A DNA stretch of 64,000 bases from Morella rubra (taxonomy: Eukaryota > Streptophyta > Magnoliopsida > Fagales > Myricaceae), in assembly GCA_003952965.2 (NCBI GenBank), contig CM025854.1, positions 3,681,982 through 3,745,981 of the forward strand, written 5' to 3'. The number at the start of each line of letters is the position of its first letter. Within the stretch, counting starts at the first letter, position 1. This document shows, in pieces, positions 21,193 to 35,761 of this stretch. Under the pieces are notes generated by a model. That model was given only the letters and a program-made list of their open reading frames with translations, was not told the origin of the DNA and searched no databases. The position numbers were made by a program, and so were the translations under genes.

Positions 21193-23424
21193 ACAGCTCA
21201 CTCTTTCTCCTAATGAAAAAACCACGTAGAAATAGTAAAATGGCCTAAGACATGGTCCCCTCCAACCCCAATAGGACCCTGAGTCACACTTTTCCAACTC
21301 CATCCCACGCAACTCAAGCCCTTTTTTTTGAGATACCATTTTTTTTCTAGGCAAAGGTTCTGCATCAGCTCCCATGACATTGGTGTATGGCCCTTCACAC
21401 TTTTCCAATTCATAAATAAACTAAAGCCCACCATCCTAGCAGCCACTCCTAATCTCAGTAACAATTAAAAGCCTCATGGTCCCAACAACGGGGGAGGAGG
21501 CAAGAGGAGCAAACTCAAGCTCCCCTGCATCCCAACAAACCCGGGACCCCATACCAAGAGCAGCAGCCCAGCCACAGGCCTGGGGCTCATAAACTTGAGG
21601 GACCTCCAAGGCCTAGGGGCCCAACCAAACCCAGGCTACCCTACAGGCCTTAAAGGCCCCGAACAGGCAAAGGCCATAAACTTTTTGACGAGGCCGCTAC
21701 CGGGCCTATCCACAGAACACACAAAAGAAGGCTTCAGTCAAGGCTGGGACGAGCAGACAAATCTTGCTTCCAGGCATACAACATCAGGCAACACAGCATG
21801 GGAAACACCAAAAGGGCCCAAAACACATCGATGTCAGAATTGGAAGAATCGCACACTGGAGGGCTTTTGGGTGCAACTTCTACCGGAGAATTGAGCTTCA
21901 TGGCTGCCAGAGCAGCTTTTGTAAAAACGAAAAAATGAGATTGGAAAATGAGATGGCGGCAGACTCACCATGGGCTGACCGGGGGGGGAAAGGGAAAGGG
22001 AAAGGGTGGGGCAAAAGGGGGAGGGGAGAGGCAGAGCAAGGGGGGTCCGATCCAATGGATTGGCAAAACTTCTGAAACTGCCTACCCCAGAAGCGTGCTG
22101 AAGAAGGTCCTTACACAGATATTCATGTTTTCTCTTCTTCGGGCAATAGGGGCAAGCAAATGCCTAATCTCCTTAGTTGATACAGATTTCCCACATCTGT
22201 CATTACAGTGCCACTCCTGGTTTGCCTCTATGAAACAGAGCTTTTGTAGGGATCGCAAAGCACTTATTCTTCATCACTTTCTTCCAGCGAATCTGCAACC
22301 TTCATGAAGGCCCTCATGCGGAGTATTTCTATCTGGGAGTGGAGGAGGGGGACTAACTACTATACGCTATTTTCCCATTTCTATATGGTCTTTTCCTTAT
22401 GTGGCAGCGTGAGCTGGAAAATAGTGGCTTTCAGTTGACCTTCATCTGCTCGGGACATTCTCGAATTTTAACAGTCGTTTCACCCTCTAATAATTAAAAA
22501 AAGGGAGGTTGGCCAAAGGGGGCTGGCTGAGGCAAATGGGCGGGCCTTGCTCACCTGGGGAAAACACGTGTTAAAAAAAGAAAAATTGATAGACCGGAAG
22601 GGGGCGGCCGCACCGGCTTAACCCCCTTAAGTTTGCCATTGCCTTGAGCACACGAGCAATCACCCGTGGGGTTTTCTAAGGTGTTCGTGGATAATCTCCA
22701 ATAGAGATTCCTAATCTGCAGTTGATGTCGGCCTTACTCCTAGAAGAGTTAGTCCCATGTACAATGGTCTCTCCCTTTGTCCTCACTTGATGAAAGAAGT
22801 GAACGGTTCATCATCTTGCACGCCAAGTCCCCGAGTGGATTATAATCTAATCAAATCTCCCATGACAATAAATATCACTTGTTTGACTCTTAGGGGATAA
22901 AATTCCTTTATTCTAAGGCAGTGGAAATACTTCTTGACCGGAGGGACGAGAGAAAAGGACATCTTAGAAAAATGGGAGGAGATGGACTGATATTGGAATC
23001 CCCACCGCGTGGACTGATATTGGAATCCCCACCGCCAGTTTTGACTTCACATTCTATTTGACTAGAGACAGTTTTGACTTCTCCTCGCACGGCCTCACTT
23101 CGACCTCCTAAAATTTTACTAAAATTTTATTCCCAAATACGATGAATAAGAAAAAAAACAAACACAAAAATATTTTCCACACCAAACCTAACGTAGCTAT
23201 TAATTTCCTGTCGCATGGGATGCCGATTAAAAACTAGCGACGTATGCAAGTTTCATTGAACTTGAATATAATAATGTCATTCCTTCTCCATCTGCCAAAT
23301 ATTGGCGTTTACCTCTCATTCATGCCCCTCTCCTCCGCTGACAAAGTCTCCCTCGATCTCCCTCTCTGTCTAAACAATTGCTCAGCGTTTCTCAAAGGCT
23401 GAAAGTTGTTGAAGCCTGCCTTAG
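21193..23424. other. intergenic stretch upstream of the receptor kinase
   Basis: No convincing gene. 21500-22060 is unusually GC- and purine-rich and keeps frames open by composition only. A 25-bp unit, GGACTGATATTGGAATCCCC plus ACCGC, is repeated in tandem at 22984-23008 and 23011-23035. No clear TATA box was found before the ATG at 23425. Confidence 0.4.
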
Positions 23425-26784
<3,360 letters not shown>

Positions 26785-27194
26785 TGTAACATTCACAGAC
26801 ATAGAAGCACGATAATACCCAGTATATTCCCTTATCTCTTGATTTGTATAGTGAAATTTTTTGAGCATGTATTTGCAATGGGCAGGATAATTCTTTTAGA
26901 AAAGTGAGAAAAAAATAGTTCACTTGAACTTTGTGAACTCTGTTGACGATTATCTTTTTCTTTCACCATAATTCAAGTGTTCAGTTCTAGCAGATTATTT
27001 TTGAGATACGCGTTTTTGGGGTGTTTTGTGATAATCTTGCCCATAGAAGCAATATTTGGAAAGAGAATTTTTTAAAAATTTATTCTCCAGTAGACTATAA
27101 GAGTAAAAAAAGATGTTTGAAAATAATTTTTTTTAAATGAATTTTTGTAAAAACAATTGATTTTTGTGTTATTTTTCATAAAAATTGAGGTCAA
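26785..27194. other. 3' flank of the receptor kinase gene
   Basis: It contains the old family-type tail in another frame up to a TAA at 26813-26815, then AT-rich sequence leading to the copia insertion. No gene is seen. Confidence 0.5.
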
Positions 27195-27199
27195 TTATT

Positions 27200-27542
27200 T
27201 GTTGGGAAAAGCGGTACGAAAATTAAAGAATGGAACACCAAGAATTTACGTGGTTCGGCCCTCAATCCGGCCTACGTCCACTCTAGAGCAATTTTATTAA
27301 GAACGCTTAAGAAAATCACTCTTCCCGCCCAATACAATAGTCACACCACGCTCTTTCTCTTCCTCTCTCTCTGCCCAATGCTCACGCACACATTCTCCTA
27401 TAACATAAGCCACTATTTATAGGAAAAGATACAAAGAGAAACCCTAAGAAAAACCTAGATAAACTTGAAGTGGGGAACAAGTAGACTTCTACTCAAAGTC
27501 TACTTCTATTCCAAGTCTATCTTATGGGTGTGGACCCCAACA
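27200..27542 (-). repeat. 3' LTR of the gag-only copia element
   Basis: It matches the LTR at 29264-29582 almost throughout, with about 22 bp of extra sequence in its second half (GAAAAACC region). It lies next to the polypurine tract. Confidence 0.9.
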
Positions 27543-27879
27543 AATCTCCCCCTCCATACCCATAAAGGAAGAATCTGTTCCTGACATCTTTTGGTTGAGT
27601 GCATCCCGGGCTCCCATCAGTAGAACCTTCCTGCAACTTTGGTGTCTGTTGCTCCCCTTGCTCACCACCCCTTGCATCCTTTTTCTACTGGCACTCCAAC
27701 CTCGTCCTTGTCACCAGACGACCAACCACACTCCCATCTGAGTGTCCTGCACCCCCGCCTAGGGTGCCCGCATCCCCTGCTTGTACCATCGGACCCATGT
27801 AGAACAGTATCTCCCCCTACTCTTGCATCTCACCGGCTGGTACCAAGCACCTTCGCGTGCTACACGAAGTCGGAGTCAT

Positions 27880-28645
27880 CAGTCACCACTGAGGCTTCTG
27901 ATGATTTCCTTTCTCTGCTTTGTACTTTGGACAATTCTGCTTGATATGTCCTTCTTGGTCACAATAGAAGCAGATAATCTTGCGACCCTCTCCTCTGGAT
28001 TTACCGGCCTCTTCCGTTATTCCAGCTGCTTCCTCTGCCTCTTTTTGTGATGAGAACTTGTGATCCACTGTGGTCATAAGTCTCCATCTCCTTCCTTCGT
28101 GCCTCTTCACTGAACAGAGCATCCTTGACCAACTCCATGGTCAATTTTCATTCGGTGCTGAGTTTTGAAACAACAAGAGTCTCCCAATTATCCGGCAAGG
28201 AACTCAGAAGCAGTAAAGCTTGAACCTCATTGTCGAAAGTCATTTCGACGCTGTTCAATTGATTGATCAGGTTTTGAACTCACTGGTATGTTCCGCCACT
28301 AACTTATCATTTCGCAGCTTCATATTCACGAGCCTCCTCATTAATAGTGCTTTATTCCGTGAAGTCTTTGACTGTACATTGTCTCCAACTTCTCCATAGT
28401 TCAAAAGCACTCGTCTCTTTGGCTACATGATGGAATACCTCTGGCCCAATCCACTGACGAATCAACCCTATAACTTTCCGGTTGATCTTCTTCCACTTTG
28501 CCTCGTCAATCCCATCTGGTTTCTTGCCTCGTTCTCAATGGATCATACATATCCTTTGCATAAAGGATATCCTCCATCCGTGGCTTCCAACTCATGTAAT
28601 TCGTAGCAGACAACCTCATCATACTGATAACCATACTCTCCGCCA
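27880..28645 (-). pseudogene. degenerate copia gag with zinc knuckle
   Basis: The frame begins near 28645 (MAESMVISMMRLSATNYMSW) and follows the copia gag pattern: GPEVFHHV, then TFDNEVQALLLLSSLPDNWE. It ends with a zinc knuckle CFYCDQEGHIKQNCP near 27930-27970. Several stops and frameshifts interrupt it. There is no protease, integrase or reverse transcriptase downstream. Confidence 0.8.
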
Positions 28646-29263
28646 TCTCAATTAACACTGATAGAGACCGAATTTTGAAATTCTGATTGCACCAATGGAT
28701 CCGGAATGGCCCAAAACCTTAGGAACCGGTCTGACCTGCTCGAAAACCGGCCTAAAAGCCCCTGAACCGGTTGAAAAACCACACTGAAAAAAAAAATCGG
28801 AATCTTTCGAATATTCTGATTCTCCGGAATATTCTCTGCTGACGTGGCGCTGACTGGGACCCTCTGATGACGTGGCAATGCTAACGTGGTGGATGATGTG
28901 GCAATGCTGACGTGGTAACTGGGACCCACTGTTGACGTGTCACTGATGTGGATGCTGGCATGGCAAGACACGTCACAGAACACTGTGCGAGGGTGCGTGG
29001 GGGGAGTGAGGCCCAGCACCCTACCTCTCTTAGGCGCGTGAGAGCGCGTGTTCCGCGTGGACGGCGCACTTCGAATTCCTGCAGCGCGTGACGACGCGTT
29101 CTGGCTCCTCTGGCGACGAGGTTTCGACCTCTGGCTTCGTCTCGACCTCCTCTACAGGCTGGTGCCCTCCAATCTCTGATTGGACCACTTTTAATTTTCG
29201 GACCTTCTCTGCTTCACCCGAAAAAACGACTTCGGCCCCTCGAACCTTGGCTCTGATACCACT

Positions 29264-29582
29264 TGTTGGGAAAAGCGGTACGAAAATTAAAGAATGGACA
29301 CCAAAAATTTACGTGGTTCGGTCTTCAATCCGGCCTACGTCCACCCAGAGCAATTTTATTAAGAATGCTTAAGAAAATCACTCTTCCCGCCCAATACAAT
29401 AGCCACACCACGCTCTTTCTCTTCCTCTCTCTCTGCTCAATGTTCACGCACACATTCTCCTATAACATAAGTCACTATTTATAGGAAGAGAAACCCAGAT
29501 AAACTTGAAATGGGGAGCAAGTAGACTTCTACTCAAAGTCTACTTCTATTACAAATCTATCTTATGGGTGTGGACTCTAACA
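29264..29582 (-). repeat. 5' LTR of the gag-only copia element
   Basis: It lies next to the primer-binding site (29249-29261). It is 24 bp shorter than its partner. The LTR pair differs at a modest number of sites, so the insertion is not very recent. Confidence 0.9.
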
Positions 29583-29587
29583 TTATT

Positions 29588-31480
29588 AAATAGAAAATTT
29601 TATTAAAGAACAAATGTTTTTTTTTTTTTGCGTGAAAAAAATAACGTTTGGAATTGAATTTTACCATTAAATAAACATAGGAATTTTTTAAAATCTTATA
29701 AAAACTCGAGCAGTAATTTAATTTCTCAACAAAAAAAAATCAAAAACCAAAAGGAAAAAGATGCGGGGCAAGAAAATAGACGCCAGGCCACCTTTATCAG
29801 GATTGGAAGGGGGCTAAGCCTATAGGCGCAATAGGCTTCTGATTCAGGAAAAGAGAATGGGATAGAGTTACTGTTAATGAGTCAACGGGCAGGCACTGGC
29901 CGGGTTACGTCTACTATGATTGTCGAATCCGGCTCGGCCCATTTCGAACGAGGTACGATTCGGGGGTCAGTGGCTTTTAAAATCAACAAAAATTTAAAAT
30001 ATTACTGCTCAGATTTTTATAAAATTTTAAAACATACCTGAATTAAAATTGAAAAATCAGCCTGAGTTTAGGCTATGCTTATAAAACTCACTCAGTCACA
30101 TTTCTTTCTATATTTCTAACAAAATTGATGATGTGGCATGTCACGTGTTAATAAATGATCATGTGATATGTCAGTTTCTTAAAAAAATTACGATTTAATA
30201 TTTTTTATTCAATTATGACTTTTGTTAATTTAATTTATTATCATAAGTATAAATTGTATTTATTTTTAAAGCACGTGGTATGTCATATGAGCATATATTG
30301 ACATGTGGCATGCAAGCATAACTTAAACCCAGACAATAATCGTTGTATTTTTTTTAGGGCCGTAAATTGATGAAATTTGATAGCTCGTGGATTCAATGCA
30401 TATGTCAAAAGTGGTAAATTAGATTCCTATCAAACTACATTGGTAGTTAGAGGATTCAAAATGATTTTTTCCTAAAACTTCAAAATCAATTGATATGAGA
30501 GGGCCTACCTAACATACATATATGGGGCCAGATAATTCATATAGTATTGCTAGCAAAGAAGGTTGAAACGGGAGGGTTTGAATTTTTCTAAATCTGAGCT
30601 TACAAGATTCTAATCTATAAGGCCTTGGGCTCCATTGAATTGAATTATTGACACTTGACATGCATCTCACGCTTGCTTAAGTCAAAACAATAATTTTATT
30701 GAGCAATATTTTATGATGCAAAATCTTTTCCTTCACTTTATTGTGCTCCCGACCAACTCAACAATCTATTGGTTGAGTTCACCTAAAAACTTCTATAGAT
30801 AAAATATAATATATAGTTTCCTTTTTATATCTAGCTCTAATAATACAAAATAAATAGTATACAAAAATTTTTCCCGGCCCCTTAGTTTCCAGAGTGATTA
30901 ATTCTCAGCATTCTTAAGCACATTCACTTTTGTAAGCACATGGTCAGGAACAGGTGGGACCTTTTGGATCTGAGCTTGCCAATTGAAAAGTATCGATAGC
31001 TATACGTGGCAAAAACAAAAAAAAAAACAAAATAAGTGTCAAGGACCCATGAGTTGAAGCTGCCCATGAAGATATGTCCCAGACAGTACTCCCTGTAACA
31101 AAGACATATAAAGATGCAAGTTCAGACGTTCCTCAGTATATGCATCCATATCTGGTTTTTAATTTGGTCCCTTAGTCACTGAAATCCATGATTCTCTATT
31201 TTATTTTTTTGTCGAATTTGCTATGTGGTGTTTCTTTGGGTTTCATCTCCCCCAACTAGAACTTTTCATTCTTTAAAACAAATTGTAGTGTGGTGTTGTC
31301 AGGTGGCCACTACAATGCTGTGTGCTTTCCCAGTTTGATTTTCGATCCAAGATCTTCAAAGATAACCAACACTCTTACTTGAAAACCCAACCTAACTAGG
31401 AATTGGATGGGTCCAATGCTTTCAATTGGCATTTAATTTTGGATCAAACTAGTCTCTCCCGTTTCTTATAATATGTGAAA
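29588..31480. other. AT-rich intergenic stretch
   Basis: No gene is recognised. About 30085-30475 resembles the AT-rich MITE-like wording near 4780-5035, with inverted halves ('gatgtggcatgtca' and 'atgtggcatgc'). Nothing else stands out. Confidence 0.4.
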
Positions 31481-31485
31481 AGGAA

Positions 31486-31790
31486 GGAGTTTTAAGAATA
31501 GGAATGTCAACTTTGGTGGTACCGAGATTCATCATGATATGCAGTTTGTTCGATGCTTTGCCTTATGCTATGAGAGGTATTTTGCGTCTTGATAAGCTGA
31601 GTTCTGTTAATATTAGATTTTAGGTCTGTCGGTTTGTTGTTGGTTTGCAATTTTATTTTTTGTTATTTTGGGTCTTTTTATTTTGTTTTTTTAGAGTCTT
31701 GTCTAGTTTTGGATGTAATCACTGTATTCATTTGTCATAAGTGAGGGTTTTTAATAAAATTTGGAAGTATTGTTCTCTTTTTAAAAAAAA
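31486..31790 (+). mobile_element. short LINE/SINE-like retroposon tail
   Basis: A T/G-rich stretch ends in 'ttaataaaatttgg' and an A8 tail, as plant LINE 3' ends do. Flanking strings AATATGTGAAAAGGA (left) and AAAATGTGGAAAGGG (right) match at 12 of 15 positions and may be an old target duplication. No coding is seen. Confidence 0.4.
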
Positions 31791-31799
31791 GAAAATGTG

Positions 31800-32448
31800 G
31801 AAAGGGCTAACGAAATCAATCACATTCAGAATTTTGATTAATTCAGTTTCAATACCATGCCAAAAGAATAGCCAAAGTTGAAAGAAGAAGGATTGTTGGA
31901 TATTTGATGATCCAAATGGTAGGGGGAGAAGAATGTATGGGGCAAGTGATGGAGCTTCGAGTGTTCCCATACATTTGTCACTCTGCGACACTGCGATTTT
32001 GCTAGTTTTTGCTGCCTGAAATTGCAACAGAAAGTGGAAATGATAAGATCCTGCGCAGAAAAAAAGTGAGAGAAATGAAAAGAATCAGAAGAAAAGGATA
32101 AACGATTGAGTTGTTTTTGAAGGAAACATACAAATCAGAAATCCAGAGTTACTGTAGTCGTCCCAAGTCCCATCAAATGCAGGGAAAGATTTGTTATCAT
32201 CTTTCCCAACATTCACTTCGTTTTTAAACCTTTTCTGTGAAACTAGTGCACAATTTTCTTTTGGATTTAACTGGTTTTGTGTCACGAAGGATGATGATAA
32301 AGAGTTAGCAAATGCGCTTTATGGGGCCACAAGATCAGCATCATGGAATGGGTACGAGACAAGAAGTTTAGAACCAGACTGCTCGGTTGATCCTTATGTC
32401 TGAAATAAAGCTAAGAGGTAGGGTATGATGCATTGCCTCCTTATATAT
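31800..32448 (-). other. possible minus-strand short transcript of unknown kind
   Basis: A TATA-like GATATATAAGG sits at about 32440-32448 (minus). Downstream, a donor-like ATTT|GTATGTTTCC (near 32127) and an acceptor TTGCAATTTCAG (near 32020) could join two exons. Frames on either side are short: one reads PAFDGTWDDYSNSGFL, and one beyond the acceptor reads CRRVTNVWEHSKLHHLPHTF. No family is recognised, and the two frames do not join cleanly. It could be a noncoding RNA, a peptide gene, or nothing. Confidence 0.25.
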
Positions 32449-32449
32449 C

Positions 32450-34710
32450 TTATGGGACCCATGACTAAATGATATATGCACAATTGAGTCAAAGTAATTA
32501 ATTCGAAAAAAAAAATTCCATCAACAAATATCTACTGCATAAGGAAGCCAAATTGGATTGCTCTTCCTAGTAGAGAAATTGGTAATTTTTCTATACTGTG
32601 CTTCAGCTTTTGAAATGAGAAGGTACCCATATTTTATTTTTAGATTATACCAAACGTGTTTTGATAGTTAAGCTCACATAATCTGTCTCTAGTTCTATTC
32701 AAATTGGATCATCTAATTTAAACAATAAATTAAAGAGAATTCTGAGATAAGATCCGTAGAATATAATATAAAATTGTCATCCAAATTTAGAGTCAATATA
32801 ATGCTTTTGTAGACAAATTTGGTGGCAACTAGTTGCTGGAGGATGCTAATAAGCCTTATTTCTGACCTTTCGAGCCAACACCAAAATTCAATGATAGGGA
32901 GGTCCGGCAGAATAAGATAATAAGAACTTGATGGTTGACTTGTTGTGAACAGATTTAGCGGATTCTAATCCCTTAGAAAACTTGGATACTATTCCTATTT
33001 TAGAAAGAAAAAAATGAAAAAAAAATTGGAAATCAGAAATTTTGAATATGGATTGGTTCTATCAAAATTATTATTACTTACAGAATTATAGAAAAAATAA
33101 ATATATAAATTATGCCATGTCTGAAGTCTGAAGGCACGGGCATGGACCCGATACAGACGGAGAGTTCATGATCACATGCATGACAAGAATGTCATTTACT
33201 CAAACAGATAGAGAAAGTTTACCTGTAAATTCGTATTGAGAGGTGGCAATGAATTTGGGCACGGGCGTTCCGTGCACTCTCTCCAGCTTCCTACAGTTCC
33301 ATACAACAGATTCATAGAAAATTACCAAAGGCTCCCTCACGTTTCTTAGAAACTACCATTGAAACCAACCAAGGAGATCGTTCACGGCACCCAGAAAGCG
33401 AGAGAGAGAGAGAGAGAGAGAGGAGGAAATAATTGCATTAGGCAATGTCTGACCCGTGGAATCGAATGACGTGGGCTTTTGTTTTGGGATGCCCAAACGA
33501 AGTCGTTTTCACCTCGCCTTCCTTATTGCTTTGGGAAACGAATCTTGAAATTCGGAATCGTTTAAGCCAACAAAAAAACAAAAACAAAAAAAAGAACAAC
33601 CCAGCGGCTTTTGACCGTCATCGGCTTTGAGAAAGATACAATTCCTGCACCAAAATATCAAAAACGCCACGGAATTTTATGCGTGCGAAATATATGATAT
33701 GATTATGGGGAAATGGTCTCTCTCTCTCTCCCTCTCACTCTCTGTGGGTCCATGGCCGATCCTTCTTTTAGGTTTATTTTATTTTTATTTCCCTTTTATC
33801 TAGGGTACGTCTGGTACTTGATATTGCATCATAGTTTAAATTAATCTTTAGGAGGGTGATGAAGGCTATGAAATGTTCCTAAAGATAAGATATATATTAA
33901 TAAGGAGTTACAAGTTACAGTGCCTTTATGTACAGAGTAACATGCAAGGACATTCCTTTTTGGAAGCCACTTTTTGAATGAACAAGGCCTAGTGGCTGTG
34001 TCAGCTAGCATGCCCATTGCCCAACACCACATCAAAAGCTCTCTTTTTACAGGACGCTTCGGCCCTGAAGATTCTACCCGGTTCAGCCACAGGACACCGC
34101 GACAACAAACATAAATACAAATAAAAAGCAAATAATTAAACTCGTAATATTGCTCAAATTTTATACAAATTATATATATACATAGCAAATCCGCTTAGCA
34201 TCTACAAAGTTAATACTTGCGATGTTTTAACAACAATACTCTCCACATCTATAAATTGCATAAGTATAATTATCGTCACTTTAATCTAATTTGACGAGAA
34301 AAATTAACTTAAGTTACAAAATATATAAGATAATTGAAGAATGTAATGCATCAAAACTCATAGTTTAGAGTTTAATTTACGTCCAAGCTATTTAGAATAT
34401 CTTATAATAAATAATTTTACACGTTTACAGATGATGATGTAGTTTGAATGTAATACTGTTATGATCGGTTTAACAACTATAGATACCTTTTTTTTGGGTC
34501 CTAAAGTTTCAGTTCTAATAAGTCTTAACAAAAGTTTTGATGTTACCAACACATCAATACATTCTATCAATGACCAAAATTGCATTAAATAATAAATTAA
34601 TAGCTTAATTGTTATTTTTCCTTTTTTTACCCACATTCTTAATATGTTGACTAATTTCATATTACCCATGATATAATTCATTAACATATTGCCGATGATG
34701 ATAACTTCTT
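32450..34710. other. intergenic stretch
   Basis: No gene is supported. A GA microsatellite lies at about 33401-33421. The minus-strand frame at 34188-33841 (reads GMLADTATRPCSFKKWLPKR) matches no family I recognise. Confidence 0.4.
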
Positions 34711-34718
34711 AATCCAAT

Positions 34719-35494
34719 TAGGGGTGCTCATTTTCATCGGTGGTGGCGGTTTTAACCTCTAAAACCGTCACCACTATCGGTACCGCAACCGATAAGGACG
34801 GTTATTAAGTCTTAGCGGTGCGGTGGCGGTGTCAAATATATGATTCCATCAATTGCAGTGATGGTGACGGTTTTCGCCAAACCGTCACCAACATTACTGT
34901 TAACCCCCATAGTTGAGACTTGAGATGATTATTGATTATGTGACATATTTTTGTTGGGCTTTTGTTGGAATATGTTAGTTGGTTTATGTCACATTGTTAG
35001 ACACTTTTATTAGACTTTAGTCTTTATGTTTGAATATGATATTATGTTGGACTTTTGGACAGCTTATTATATTTGTTATGATTATTAATGATTATGATAT
35101 TATGTTTGAATATGTTATGATATTTGTCCATTTGATATGATTTTGATTATGATATTATGTTAGAAATTTAAACAGGTTATAATATTTGAATGATTATATT
35201 TGTTGCTTATATATAGGTATCAAATGGTCTTAATGGTCCAAAAAAATCTAAGAAAAACAGCCCAAAACAGTGAAAAAAAAATGAAAAGAAAAAAAAAGGC
35301 ATTTTTTTTTAGCCTAATGGTTATACGGTTTAAGCAGCTACCGTATAACCGTTATCGTTAATACCGTCACCGGCAATGGCGATTCTTATGTCTTAGCGGT
35401 GCAGTGGCGGTGTCAATTATATGATTCCGTTAATTGCGGTGATGATGATAATTTTTACCAAACCGTTATCTACACTACTGTTAAACCATCCTTG
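34719..35494. mobile_element. hAT-like nonautonomous element (776 bp)
   Basis: The termini TAGGGGTGCTC (left) and CCATCCTTG (right, inverted CAAGGATGG) are flanked by the 8-mers AATCCAAT (34711-34718) and AATCCAAC (35495-35502), 7 of 8 identical. Eight-base duplications are the hAT signature. Inside, a block of about 90 bp occurs twice as a direct repeat (34815-34905 and 35394-35487, 'ttagcggtgcggtggcggtgtc'). GGCGGT/ACCGCC-rich motifs lie at both ends. There is no transposase frame. It ends about 270 bp before the AGC kinase start. Confidence 0.65.
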
Positions 35495-35693
35495 AATCCA
35501 ACGAGAGAGGTGAATGCACTACATAGTGGCAATGTTGTAATACTGAATGGAAAGAGTGGCGTTTATCTAGCCACATAAAACGTGAACGCTTCGTTAGATA
35601 AAATTTCCGGTTCTATTAGCAAAAGTAGTACTTTGTAAACTTCCTTTAAACCTGCATTACATACTTCATGCGCTAAAACCCACAAAGCCTGTG

Positions 35694-35703
35694 TATATAT
35701 AAA
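35694..35703 (+). promoter_or_regulatory. TATA box of the AGCVIII kinase gene
   Basis: TATATATAAAA lies about 65 bp upstream of the ATG, leaving a leader of about 35 bp. Confidence 0.6.
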
Positions 35704-35761
35704 AAGCCTGAGAAAGCGAGCAAAACTCGCACACAGTACACATACATGTTCTCCAACCAAA

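Larger units (their letters stand above)
27200..29582 (-). mobile_element. gag-only nonautonomous copia retrotransposon, complete with TSD
   Basis: LTRs at 27200-27542 (343 bp) and 29264-29582 (319 bp) are direct repeats with TGTTGG...CCAACA-type ends. The 5-bp duplication TTATT flanks both sides (27195-27199 and 29583-29587). The primer site TGGTATCAGAGCC (initiator Met tRNA) lies on the minus strand at 29261-29249. A polypurine tract (GGAGGGGGAGATT on the minus strand) borders the left LTR. The 1.7 kb interior holds only a broken gag. The element is inserted about 390 bp downstream of the receptor kinase. Confidence 0.92.

Noticed and set aside
21595..22307. Overlapping plus-strand frames of about 100-120 codons
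   Set aside because: The region is purine- and GC-rich, so stops are rare by composition in several frames at once; no domain is recognisable.
33841..34188. 115-codon minus-strand frame as a gene
   Set aside because: No family match, no promoter and no splice context; the AT-rich N-terminal part is likely chance.
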